The position numbers and the translations under genes are program-made. Below are positions 18,721 through 25,377 of a DNA stretch of 57,209 nucleotides, piece after piece. The first letter of the stretch is position 1, and every line of letters begins with the position of its first letter. This stretch comes from Cyanobacteria bacterium PR.3.49 (GTDB lineage: Bacteria > Cyanobacteriota > Vampirovibrionia > Obscuribacterales > Obscuribacteraceae): contig PNKB01000009.1 of the NCBI GenBank assembly GCA_013997645.1, forward strand, positions 1 to 57,209, in the 5' to 3' direction. The notes beneath the pieces are model-generated. The model worked only from the letters and a program-made list of their open reading frames with translations. It ran no database searches and had not been told where the DNA came from.

Positions 18721-19076
18721 TTAATACTGGGGCGAAACGGTTAATCTGCTCTAAGAAACCTTAAAAGCAAAGCAGGAAGCTTTAGTCAAAAGCTTCCCGG
18801 GGGAAGAAGGGGCGCAGGATTTTTTCTCTCTGCGTCTTATATTCCCCGGGCTTGGCAAGCTGAAACCCGAAATCCGTTTTTTTCGAAAATGTTTTTCGCC
18901 ATTTGGCGTCTTTTAGATCTGGCATCTTCAGGATTTCACCAAGAACTCACGTAGTCTGCTCTAAAAAAGAATTGGCCATTCGGCCGCATTTACTACCGTA
19001 GTCCCAAACTTGAGTTTCGCTTCACGGCGAAATCGTGTGTTGGTTGCTCGATCGAAATTCAAAAGTCGAGGCAAAA
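18721..19076. other. Structured gene-free stretch with overlapping hairpins
   Basis: No supportable reading frame is seen between the promoter of the thioredoxin-like gene and the start at 19077. On the plus strand an 8-bp hairpin (18775-18782 with 18790-18797) is followed by a stem of CCCGGGG at 18796-18802 with CCCCGGG at 18844-18850. The latter encloses a 7-bp inner stem (18811-18817 with 18830-18836). The two outer elements share bases 18796-18797. A run of seven T residues lies about 30 bases downstream. It may be a leader or small RNA, but this is speculative. Confidence 0.35.
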
Positions 19077-19661
19077 ATGAATTCACTAGCGGGATTTGCA
19101 AGCAATCGTTTTGCGGAACTACTGAAGGACATTGAGGTTCAGGGGGACCTCAACTTCAGCTGCAACGGATATTTCGAGCAAGTGCTTTGGAAGCGGGCCG
19201 ATTTGCTCAAGGCGAGGTTGGCGGCATCTTCTCGAGGTATGGTCACTCGCGTCGATGTGGACATGCTTGCGTTGCTGCGTTTGTGCGTAAACGGCCTGGC
19301 TTCGGAAGGCGCTGAAGAACTTGCTCTTACTTACGCTGCCTTTGCAAGAGAATGGAGTGAAAATGCCGATTTCACCGATAGCGTTGCCAGAGGCAGCGCC
19401 TTAATTTCAACTGCCGAGATGTTTTGGCGTTTGACTCAATATGCTGAAGCGGCAAAACTATTCAAGTCTGCAGGAGCCGCATTCGAGTCCGTTCTGGATC
19501 ACTCACATCCACTGGCGGTCGTGAGCAGAAGAAGACATCAAATGGCACTGACTAGCCTCGCCTACGACAGACGAGGACGTCCGAACGCAGGCTCCGGCGG
19601 TTATTTGAAGGGAAAGGAACCACCGCTTCTGGCGCCGCTTGTCTGGGAATCAGCCCGGTGA
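19077..19661 (+). CDS. Helical-repeat hypothetical protein
   Basis: 194 residues from the ATG at 19077, which has GAGG seven bases upstream; the frame's earlier ATG at 19035 lacks one. No signal peptide. The middle contains TPR-like helices (ALISTAEMFWRLTQYAEAAKLFKSAGAAFESVL), while the first 70 residues (NRFAELLKDIEVQGDLNFS) are helical without a clear motif. The C-terminal 40 residues are basic and Gly-rich. It could be a small scaffold protein. No recognised family. A strong hairpin overlaps its stop codon. Confidence 0.68.
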   Translation: MNSLAGFASNRFAELLKDIEVQGDLNFSCNGYFEQVLWKRADLLKARLAASSRGMVTRVDVDMLALLRLCVNGLASEGAEELALTYAAFAREWSENADFTDSVARGSALISTAEMFWRLTQYAEAAKLFKSAGAAFESVLDHSHPLAVVSRRRHQMALTSLAYDRRGRPNAGSGGYLKGKEPPLLAPLVWESAR

Positions 19662-19688
19662 AAGGCGATGCTTGGCACCGCCTTTCAC
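19658..19688 (+). terminator. Hairpin at the 3' end of the helical-repeat gene
   Basis: GTGAAAGGCG and CGCCTTTCAC form a perfect 10-bp stem that begins inside the last codon and stop. No strong T-tract follows, so it may protect the 3' end or terminate weakly. It lies 18 bases from the convergent aspS stop. Confidence 0.5.
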
Positions 19689-19705
19689 ACTGAAACTGAA
19701 AGTCC

Positions 19706-21016
19706 CTAAGGCGTCATGCGGTTGATGTCGCGCGGGAAAAGCGCAGCCAATTTAACCGAGGGCAATCCCAGCAATTGTTTGGCAATGCGCTCCAACCCGA
19801 TGGCGAATCCACCGTGAGGCGGCATGCCATATTGAAAGCATTGCAAGTAGTCTTTAAATGCTTCCGGGTCCAGACCCCGGCCTTTTATGGCCGCAACCAG
19901 CTCTTCATGCCTATGTATGCGCTGACCGCCGGTAGTGATTTCCAGTCCGCGGAAAAGCAAGTCGAAACTGCGGCTGGACATTTCCCCTTCCGCCGGTAGC
20001 GGCATGGCATAAAAAGGCCTGACGCTGAGCGGGTATCCGGTGATGAATACCAGATCGGTGTTTTCAGTTTTGAGAAAATGCTCGCAGATTATTTTCTCGC
20101 CTTCCGGGTCGAGGTCGGTTTTCTCTGCGCTGCCTTTCTTTTGATAGCTGTTGATTATGTCCACTGCTTCGGAAAGAGTAACGGCAGGAATAACCGCTAC
20201 TTCAGGCACTTTCGCGCCGAAGAGGCTGAGTTCTTCCGGGCAAGATTGCGAGACTTTCTCGAACATGTGGCGAACCAATTTGTTGAGCAAGTCGGTCAGG
20301 TCGCGTTCGCTTTCGATGAAGCCCATCTCCACGTCCATGCTGATGTATTCGTTGAGATGGCGTGTGGTGTCGTGCTCTTCGGCGCGATAAACGGGAGCGA
20401 CTTCGAAAACTCGCTCGAGCGCACCGACCATGATTTGCTTGTAGAACTGCGGGCTTTGCGCGAGAAACGCCTCTCGCCCGAAATAATTCAGCTTGAAAAG
20501 CTGCGCGCCGCCTTCGGTTCCGGTGGCGACGATCTTGGGCGAATGGATTTCGGTGAATTGCCGCTCTCTCAAAAACTCGCGGAAAGCTTCGCAGAAGACT
20601 GCCTCGATTTTGAAAATGGCGCGAACTTTAGGGCTGCGCAAAGTGAGCGGACGGTAGTCGAGCATAGTTGAAAGAGCCAGTCCATCAACTTTGCTCTGTT
20701 TGCCAATCTCGACAGGAAGCGATGGTGCAGGAGTCGAAAGCAGGGTCAGCTCTTTCAAATGAATTTCAAATCCCTGTCCATTCGGCTTAGCTACTACAAC
20801 ACCTTCGGCACTCACCGGTGTTTCGCAAGTGGCGAGCCGTACAACCGACAGCACTTCCGCCTCGTCCGCGACCAGCTGCACTGCACCACTCATGTCTCTG
20901 ATGACGACAAAGGCCAAATTGCCCATGTCGCGAAGAGATTGAATATGCCCATGTATGCGCACGGCTGAGCCTGTGTGCTGTGACAGCTGGGTTGAACTTA
21001 TCTCGACTGTGGTCAT
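19706..21016 (-). CDS. aspS: Aspartyl-tRNA synthetase, archaeal type (probably non-discriminating)
   Basis: Class II synthetase of 436 residues, the compact archaeal/AspRS2 form rather than the roughly 590-residue bacterial form with a GAD insertion. The N-terminal OB fold (VRIHGHIQSLRDMGNLAFVV) binds the anticodon. Motif 2 includes VYRAEEHDTTRHLNEY; motif 3 is GGFAIGLERIAKQLLG. Compact bacterial AspRS2 enzymes usually charge both tRNA-Asp and tRNA-Asn, feeding GatCAB amidation. The family's OB-fold position that is usually Trp (AGWVHE) is His here. AGGAG lies nine bases before the ATG. The 5' UTR holds an intrinsic terminator preceded by an Asn/Asp-rich reading frame, so transcription attenuation is likely. 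Confidence 0.93.
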   Translation of the reverse strand: MTTVEISSTQLSQHTGSAVRIHGHIQSLRDMGNLAFVVIRDMSGAVQLVADEAEVLSVVRLATCETPVSAEGVVVAKPNGQGFEIHLKELTLLSTPAPSLPVEIGKQSKVDGLALSTMLDYRPLTLRSPKVRAIFKIEAVFCEAFREFLRERQFTEIHSPKIVATGTEGGAQLFKLNYFGREAFLAQSPQFYKQIMVGALERVFEVAPVYRAEEHDTTRHLNEYISMDVEMGFIESERDLTDLLNKLVRHMFEKVSQSCPEELSLFGAKVPEVAVIPAVTLSEAVDIINSYQKKGSAEKTDLDPEGEKIICEHFLKTENTDLVFITGYPLSVRPFYAMPLPAEGEMSSRSFDLLFRGLEITTGGQRIHRHEELVAAIKGRGLDPEAFKDYLQCFQYGMPPHGGFAIGLERIAKQLLGLPSVKLAALFPRDINRMTP

Positions 21017-21043
21017 TTCTCTTACTCCTGTGGATTTTTGCTC

Positions 21044-21078
21044 AAAAGAAAAACCGCAAGAACCTTGATTCTTGCGGT
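21044..21078 (-). terminator. Intrinsic terminator in the aspS leader (attenuator)
   Basis: On the minus strand ACCGCAAGAA (21078-21069), a 6-base loop and TTCTTGCGGT (21062-21053) form a perfect 10-bp stem followed by TTTTTCTTTT. It ends only 27 bases before the aspS start codon, so it must be bypassed for aspS expression. The 3' arm is an exact repeat of 21140-21131 upstream, giving a competing pairing for the 5' arm. Confidence 0.75.
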
Positions 21079-21104
21079 CGTAAAGCTTGTGGGTCGTATC
21101 CGTC

Positions 21105-21248
21105 TTATTTGTCGGTGCGCCGCCTTACTAACCGCAAGAAGCGATTATTATCGTCGTTATTATTGTTATTAGCGGCAGATGCGGCAATTGCCGGCCCGTT
21201 GAGGGGCTGGCTGCAAGGTTTTTTCAGGCTGGTCGGACGAGCCGGCAT
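21105..21248 (-). CDS. Candidate 47-residue leader peptide of aspS with an Asn/Asp run
   Basis: ATG at 21248, with AGGTG seven bases upstream, opens a frame of 47 codons ending in TAA at 21105. Codons 27-35 (21170-21144) are five Asn, two Asp and two Asn in succession. The C-terminus is basic (FLRLVRRRTDK). The peptide resembles no functional protein; instead its position matches an attenuation leader. It lies after a promoter-like element and before a terminator in front of the enzyme that charges tRNA-Asp and probably tRNA-Asn. Immediately after the run, 21140-21131 is complementary to the terminator's 5' arm. Alternatively it is a chance open frame or an independent microprotein. Confidence 0.5.
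   Translation of the reverse strand: MPARPTSLKKPCSQPLNGPAIAASAANNNNNDDNNRFLRLVRRRTDK
21131..21140 (-). promoter_or_regulatory. Predicted antiterminator strand in the aspS leader
   Basis: TTCTTGCGGT on the minus strand is identical to the terminator 3' arm and fully complementary to its 5' arm at 21078-21069. Pairing of these two would prevent terminator formation. It starts one codon after the Asn/Asp run. Confidence 0.5.
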
Positions 21249-21306
21249 CTAACAACACCTATAAGAAGATCAAAAAGAGCACTTCAAAGCGCCCTCTCAA
21301 TCCAGA

Positions 21307-21335
21307 ATGCTACCGCCGCATCTGTCATGCGTCAA
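21307..21335 (-). promoter_or_regulatory. Sigma-70 promoter for the aspS leader
   Basis: On the minus strand: TTGACG, a 17-base spacer, then TAGCAT. The -35 matches consensus at five of six positions and the -10 at four. It lies in the 118 bases between the lipase stop and the leader reading frame and predicts a leader of about 285 bases before aspS. Confidence 0.5.
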
Positions 21336-21366
21336 TACTTTGTGACAGCGGCCAGCTAAAGGGTAT

Positions 21367-22779
21367 TTAGTCTGTTTCGGTTTTCGAGCTGGCCGGTTTG
21401 GCATCGCCATCGGTGGCCAGTTTGCTTTGATCTTCAAGCGAACGTTTTAGGTCGAGCCCAATCCAATCGAAAATCGTGTGAGTGCCTTCTGCCGGATTCA
21501 ATTGGTCTTTGAGATTTTTTGTTCCGCGCAGAGGCTTGTAGCCATCAATAAAGGTAAGGTGGTCGATATTGCGGAAGACTCTGGCGGTGCCGACATCAGT
21601 ATGTGTTTTGATTGCGGCGACATCGCTCTCTCTAGCCAGAGGCACTGAGGCAATGACTGAATTAGGCAAGCAGAGTGCGCTCTGCAATGGCGTGATGCCG
21701 TCATTGAGACCATAGACGTACTTCGTCTTTGTCTTTTCATTTGCCGACGGGCTGCAAACTACCGTTGTGATTTCTCGGTTGAGCATCTTCAAGACCGGGT
21801 GTTCTGCAGCAAAGTGCGAGGGTACTTTGAGCGTGATGAAAGTATATGGCGCCATGATTTTCGATTCGATGAAGCGCTCTGCCTTCGGCATCAAATACGG
21901 ATTGAGCAAATAGCCGCCGTAGGCGACAATCTTTTTCTTGTTTGTAGGCTGTGCATTCAGCGACAGAAGGCGGCGATTTTCTGCCCCGGCAACAGTGAGG
22001 GTGCCGCTTGGTCCGAAGGGCAGTCTGGAGCGGAAAGTACCAATTTCAGGAACGCTGGTATCAGCATTGTCCCAGCGCAAGTCGGTCATCAACACAGCGT
22101 TGCGTTTGAAGTAGACTCGATAGGCAATGCTATGGTCGATGCGAGTCCAGGGGAAGCAGATATTCTTATACACACCGTATTGAAGCCAATCGGTGGAGAA
22201 CAGCGGCGAGCCATGGAAAGGCACTCCGAAAGCCAAGAACTTTTTGATTTTTTCTTCAGTGTCTTTGTCGAGAAAAGCTTCGTAGGCGACGTTGCCACCC
22301 ATGCTCAGTGCCATCATGGTGATCGGGCGATTGCCTGACAACGCATAAAGTTTGGCAATGACGTTGCGCAGTTCGGGGACGGTTTTTTGCAGTTTGTCGC
22401 TAGTCGAATAGCGAGCGAAATAAATCTTGAATTGCTTGTCGAGCTGGGGATCTTGCTTTATATGATTGACTACTTTAGTCCAGCGGAAATTGGGGTGAAA
22501 CTCACCGTGCAATCCGTGCACCATCAATAATGGCTGCCGATCTCCGAGCGGAACAGTGTCATACTCATAGAGTGCTGCGACTTCCGGTTCCTTTCGCAGC
22601 TCTTTGCGCGGCGGAATAGGAGGAAGAGTAGTTTGGACGATCGATTGTGCCTCGAATTTTTCTGCGGAACTAGTCAGCATCTTCTTCGTCGTCTCAGCAC
22701 CAAAGGCGCCCGACGAGATGGTCGCTGCACTTAACAACGCAGTTGCCAAGACGGTTGGAATTCTTGCACTTTGGTACAT
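21367..22779 (-). CDS. Exported alpha/beta-hydrolase, lipase-like
   Basis: 470 residues from the ATG at 22779, which has GGTG upstream (a GTG at 22791 is the alternative). A signal peptide spans roughly the first 28 residues (VLATALLSAATISSGAFG). The oxyanion region reads LLMVHGLHGEFHP and the nucleophile elbow MMALSMGGNVAYEAFL; the elbow has Ala instead of the usual first Gly. A late DHLTFIDGY may hold the catalytic His. The fold resembles secreted triacylglycerol lipases and PGAP1-like esterases. It is divergent from the GT28 glycolipid synthase, so a lipid substrate in the envelope is plausible. Confidence 0.78.
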   Translation of the reverse strand: MYQSARIPTVLATALLSAATISSGAFGAETTKKMLTSSAEKFEAQSIVQTTLPPIPPRKELRKEPEVAALYEYDTVPLGDRQPLLMVHGLHGEFHPNFRWTKVVNHIKQDPQLDKQFKIYFARYSTSDKLQKTVPELRNVIAKLYALSGNRPITMMALSMGGNVAYEAFLDKDTEEKIKKFLAFGVPFHGSPLFSTDWLQYGVYKNICFPWTRIDHSIAYRVYFKRNAVLMTDLRWDNADTSVPEIGTFRSRLPFGPSGTLTVAGAENRRLLSLNAQPTNKKKIVAYGGYLLNPYLMPKAERFIESKIMAPYTFITLKVPSHFAAEHPVLKMLNREITTVVCSPSANEKTKTKYVYGLNDGITPLQSALCLPNSVIASVPLARESDVAAIKTHTDVGTARVFRNIDHLTFIDGYKPLRGTKNLKDQLNPAEGTHTIFDWIGLDLKRSLEDQSKLATDGDAKPASSKTETD

Positions 22780-22811
22780 AACTGTAGTCACCGTTTGAAA
22801 GCCCTTACCAG

Positions 22812-22828
22812 ATGGCTCAAAAAGCCAT
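22812..22828 (-). promoter_or_regulatory. 5'-UTR hairpin upstream of the lipase-like gene
   Basis: ATGGCT and AGCCAT form a 6-bp stem with a 5-base loop in the intergenic region shared with the divergent glycosyltransferase gene. A role is not evident. Confidence 0.25.
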
Positions 22829-22890
22829 AAATTAGAACCACATTAACAAATTATCGACAGAAAGAGAACCCGTTGGAAAGCGAGACCCCC

Positions 22891-24159
22891 ATGCCGAAGT
22901 CAAATTTTCGCATAGCCTTCTTCTACTCAGACACGGGAGGCGGGCACAGGAGTGCCTTTAACGCCATCAATGCAGCAGTAAAGGAATTGATCGATCGTGA
23001 CTCCCGCGGATACACATTTGAGCTCACCTCAGACACCATCGTTGAAAAGAGCCACCCGATAAACAAAAAGTTTGTGGATCTTTACAACTACCTTCTTGGC
23101 AACCGCCAGGACTGGATGAAGTACTACTTCTGGTTTATTCAGACCTTCAAGCCGAACGATTCGGAATTAGGTTATCTGATCGTCAAACGCTACCTTTCTA
23201 AGCTGTTTTCAGAATCGGAGCCGGACGTGATTGTTTCTGTTCACCCGATGACCAATCAGTATGTCGCCCGAGTGCTCAAGGATCTCGGAATGGCAGACAG
23301 AGTCAAGCTTCTTACCGTAGTAACCGATCCCAACGGCAATTTCTGGCGGGGATGGGCTTGCCCGGATGCCGCACTGACAGTGGTTCCCAACTCGCTGTCC
23401 AAGCAACAATTAGTAGAATGGGGAGTGCCGGCCGAGAAGATCCGTATTGTCGGGATGCCCGTCAATCCTCAGTTTTTGAAGCCGCCCCGCACTACTCGCA
23501 AAGAATTCATGGAATCTCTCGGGTTGGACGGCACCAAGACGACCATATTCCTTAATTCTGGATGGGCCGGCGGCGGCAATATGCTCGACATGTATCACCA
23601 GCTCAGCAAGACGAAGAAAGATCTGCAGATTATCTTCCTTTGCGGGCGCAACGAAGAACTTTACAACAAGGTCAAGAATGCCGCGGCAAACAGCCCGGTT
23701 CCGACCGCCGTTATGCCTTACTATGACCGCATGTCCGACATCATGTCGCACGTTGATTTAATGGTCACGAAAGCCGGTGGGCTTACAACCTTCGAGGCGA
23801 TCGCCAAGAAGTTGCCGCTCGTTTTCGACACCATCACTCATCCCATGCCGCAGGAAATGGGCACTGTTCAACTGCTTGTCAAAGAGAATTTGGCTTACAA
23901 GGTTGAGAAGGCCGAGGAAATTCTGCAAATTGTCGAGAATTTCACTCCTATTGAAGACAGAGAAAACTACAAGCTGCCCACTCGTTACAGCCTGGACAGA
24001 ACCGAGGCGGTCTACGATATTGCTAGAATGATCCTTGGCTTCTGCGATCCGAGTTTTTCACCCGTGTTCGATCCAGCCTCCGGCAGCATTCGTGAAACAG
24101 TGAGAGCCGATTACGGAATGCATGCGGTGCTCGACATATCGCAGGGTCAAACTACATAA
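22891..24159 (+). CDS. GT28 diacylglycerol glycosyltransferase, MGDG synthase/UgtP-like
   Basis: Transfers a hexose from a nucleotide sugar to diacylglycerol at the membrane surface, making glycolipids. The N-terminal MGDG-synthase domain shows FFYSDTGGGHRSAFNAI; the central LTVVTDPNGNFWRGW is typical, and the C-terminal GT28 nucleotide-sugar site reads VTKAGGLTTFEAIAKKLPLVF, followed by MPQEMG. 422 residues from the ATG at 22891; a TTG at 22873 with AGAGAA upstream is an alternative start. There is no signal peptide or membrane helix, as expected for a peripheral enzyme. The sugar (Gal or Glc) cannot be told. A hydrolase follows after 44 bases, probably co-transcribed. Confidence 0.88.
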   Translation: MPKSNFRIAFFYSDTGGGHRSAFNAINAAVKELIDRDSRGYTFELTSDTIVEKSHPINKKFVDLYNYLLGNRQDWMKYYFWFIQTFKPNDSELGYLIVKRYLSKLFSESEPDVIVSVHPMTNQYVARVLKDLGMADRVKLLTVVTDPNGNFWRGWACPDAALTVVPNSLSKQQLVEWGVPAEKIRIVGMPVNPQFLKPPRTTRKEFMESLGLDGTKTTIFLNSGWAGGGNMLDMYHQLSKTKKDLQIIFLCGRNEELYNKVKNAAANSPVPTAVMPYYDRMSDIMSHVDLMVTKAGGLTTFEAIAKKLPLVFDTITHPMPQEMGTVQLLVKENLAYKVEKAEEILQIVENFTPIEDRENYKLPTRYSLDRTEAVYDIARMILGFCDPSFSPVFDPASGSIRETVRADYGMHAVLDISQGQTT

Positions 24160-24203
24160 CGAAACAGGCGAGTAAATTTCTCGCCCAGCGTGTCCTGGTA
24201 GAG

Positions 24204-24938
24204 ATGAAACTGCACGTTCGAACATTTCAGTCCGACTCTGAAAAGACTAATACGCATCCTGACGTGGTCTTAATCCATGGCACCGGATCCAACGGTGAAA
24301 TGTGGAATAAGCAGCTCGAGTTTTTGCACGCACGAGGTCATCGTGCCTATGCTCTCGATTTGCGCGGTCATGGATTGAGCGAAGAACCGCTCGACACCAC
24401 GGACCTGGAAGTCCACATTACGGATGTAATGGAGACTCTGCAGGCGCTGGACTTGCGCTATCCGATAGTCTTTGTCGGACATTCGCTCGGCTCGATTTTG
24501 TCTATGACCATAGCCGAACGTCACCCGGATATGGTGGGCAGAGTATTCGCCGCCTCTTTGCCCGGTCGAGTGCCCAAGGCAATGGAAGTGGCTTTTCGCT
24601 GGTTCTTAAAAGGTGCATTTCCAAGATTGCAGTCCCTGGAAATCGGTAAGAATCTGCCATGGCGTGAGCGCACCTTGCTGGAAACAAGAGTGCACACACT
24701 GGAGCAGATCGTTGAGAATTTCGGCGGCGTTAATTTTGTAGACCGTCAACTCAATGTCAGTTGTCCGGTTCACTTCTCAGTCGGTCGCTTTGACCCTGTT
24801 GCTCCCTGTGTCTATGTCGAGCACATTCATAAGTCGATGCCACATTCGACTTTGAAAATTTATGAGTGGAGCGGTCACAATTTTATGGATGTGCAATTCG
24901 AAAGCTTCAATAATTGGCTCAACCAACATCTGGAATAA
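24204..24938 (+). CDS. Alpha/beta-fold hydrolase
   Basis: 244 residues, a typical cytosolic alpha/beta hydrolase. The oxyanion motif is VVLIHGTGSNGEMW, the nucleophile elbow FVGHSLGSILSM (Ser in GHSLG), the acid probably Asp in GRFDPVAPCVY and the base His in WSGHNFMD. The cap region (about 120-180) is short and helical. It lies 44 bases after the glycolipid synthase on the same strand, so a lipid or acyl-ester substrate is plausible but not shown. Convergent with a small secreted-protein gene; a 12-base CG-rich palindrome lies between them. Confidence 0.88.
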   Translation: MKLHVRTFQSDSEKTNTHPDVVLIHGTGSNGEMWNKQLEFLHARGHRAYALDLRGHGLSEEPLDTTDLEVHITDVMETLQALDLRYPIVFVGHSLGSILSMTIAERHPDMVGRVFAASLPGRVPKAMEVAFRWFLKGAFPRLQSLEIGKNLPWRERTLLETRVHTLEQIVENFGGVNFVDRQLNVSCPVHFSVGRFDPVAPCVYVEHIHKSMPHSTLKIYEWSGHNFMDVQFESFNNWLNQHLE

Positions 24939-25006
24939 ATGTTGGCGAACCGAAGAATAAACTGCGCGCGCAGTCGTGTGTCTTACTTCGTCTCAAGTCA
25001 TGCGGT

Positions 25007-25252
25007 CTAGCTGTCTTTCTTCACCATGCTGAACATGTTGTTGCTCGTACGGTCCTTTGATTTCCTTCGTGCCGATTTCTTTTTCTTATGAGCGATGAAT
25101 TTTTTGTCCGGTTGTGTGCCGGAAAATTCTCCCACCTTTGAGTTTTGGGTTCGAATTTTGTGCACCCCTTTGGACTGTGCGCCTGGTGCGGCGAAGAACA
25201 TGATGGCAAGCGCGGTTCCAAAGACGAGGGCTTTTTTAGTCGTGGTTTTCAT
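25007..25252 (-). CDS. Small secreted Lys-rich basic protein
   Basis: 81 residues from the ATG at 25252, which has AAGGAG seven bases upstream. The N-terminal signal peptide (KKALVFGTALAIMFFAA, cleavage probably after AQS) is followed by a strongly basic mature peptide of about 55 residues with clusters such as HKKKKSARRKSK. It has no cysteines and no recognised motif. It could bind nucleic acid, polyanionic glycan or the cell wall. A 6-bp hairpin lies in its leader. Probably a real, lineage-restricted gene. Confidence 0.65.
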   Translation of the reverse strand: MKTTTKKALVFGTALAIMFFAAPGAQSKGVHKIRTQNSKVGEFSGTQPDKKFIAHKKKKSARRKSKDRTSNNMFSMVKKDS

Positions 25253-25284
25253 AGGTAATCTCCTTATGAAAGTTAGTTGCATTC

Positions 25285-25303
25285 GTGAGGACGAAACCCT
25301 CAC
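25285..25303 (-). promoter_or_regulatory. 5'-UTR hairpin of the Lys-rich secreted protein gene
   Basis: GTGAGG and CCTCAC form a 6-bp stem around a 7-base loop, about 20 bases upstream of the Shine-Dalgarno of the gene starting at 25252. Confidence 0.3.
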
Positions 25304-25377
25304 AAATGTAGAAACGTAATTTCAAGGCAAAAAGTTCAGCGCTTGACATTAAACCTTCAAAGTCGTGGGCAAAGCGA

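Noticed and set aside
20980-21252. 90-codon plus-strand hydrophobic frame across the aspS leader
   Set aside because: No ribosome-binding site; the hydrophobic run arises from the antisense of the Asn/Asp codon run and of the U-tract.
21017-21335. T-box riboswitch upstream of aspS
   Set aside because: T-boxes regulate aaRS genes in Firmicutes, but I find no convincing T-box consensus bulge or Stem I; the Asn/Asp reading frame with paired repeats explains the region better.
24962-24973. CTGCGCGCGCAG palindrome between convergent genes
   Set aside because: Self-complementary but with no loop, no T-tract and no promoter context; it may be chance in a CG-rich spot.
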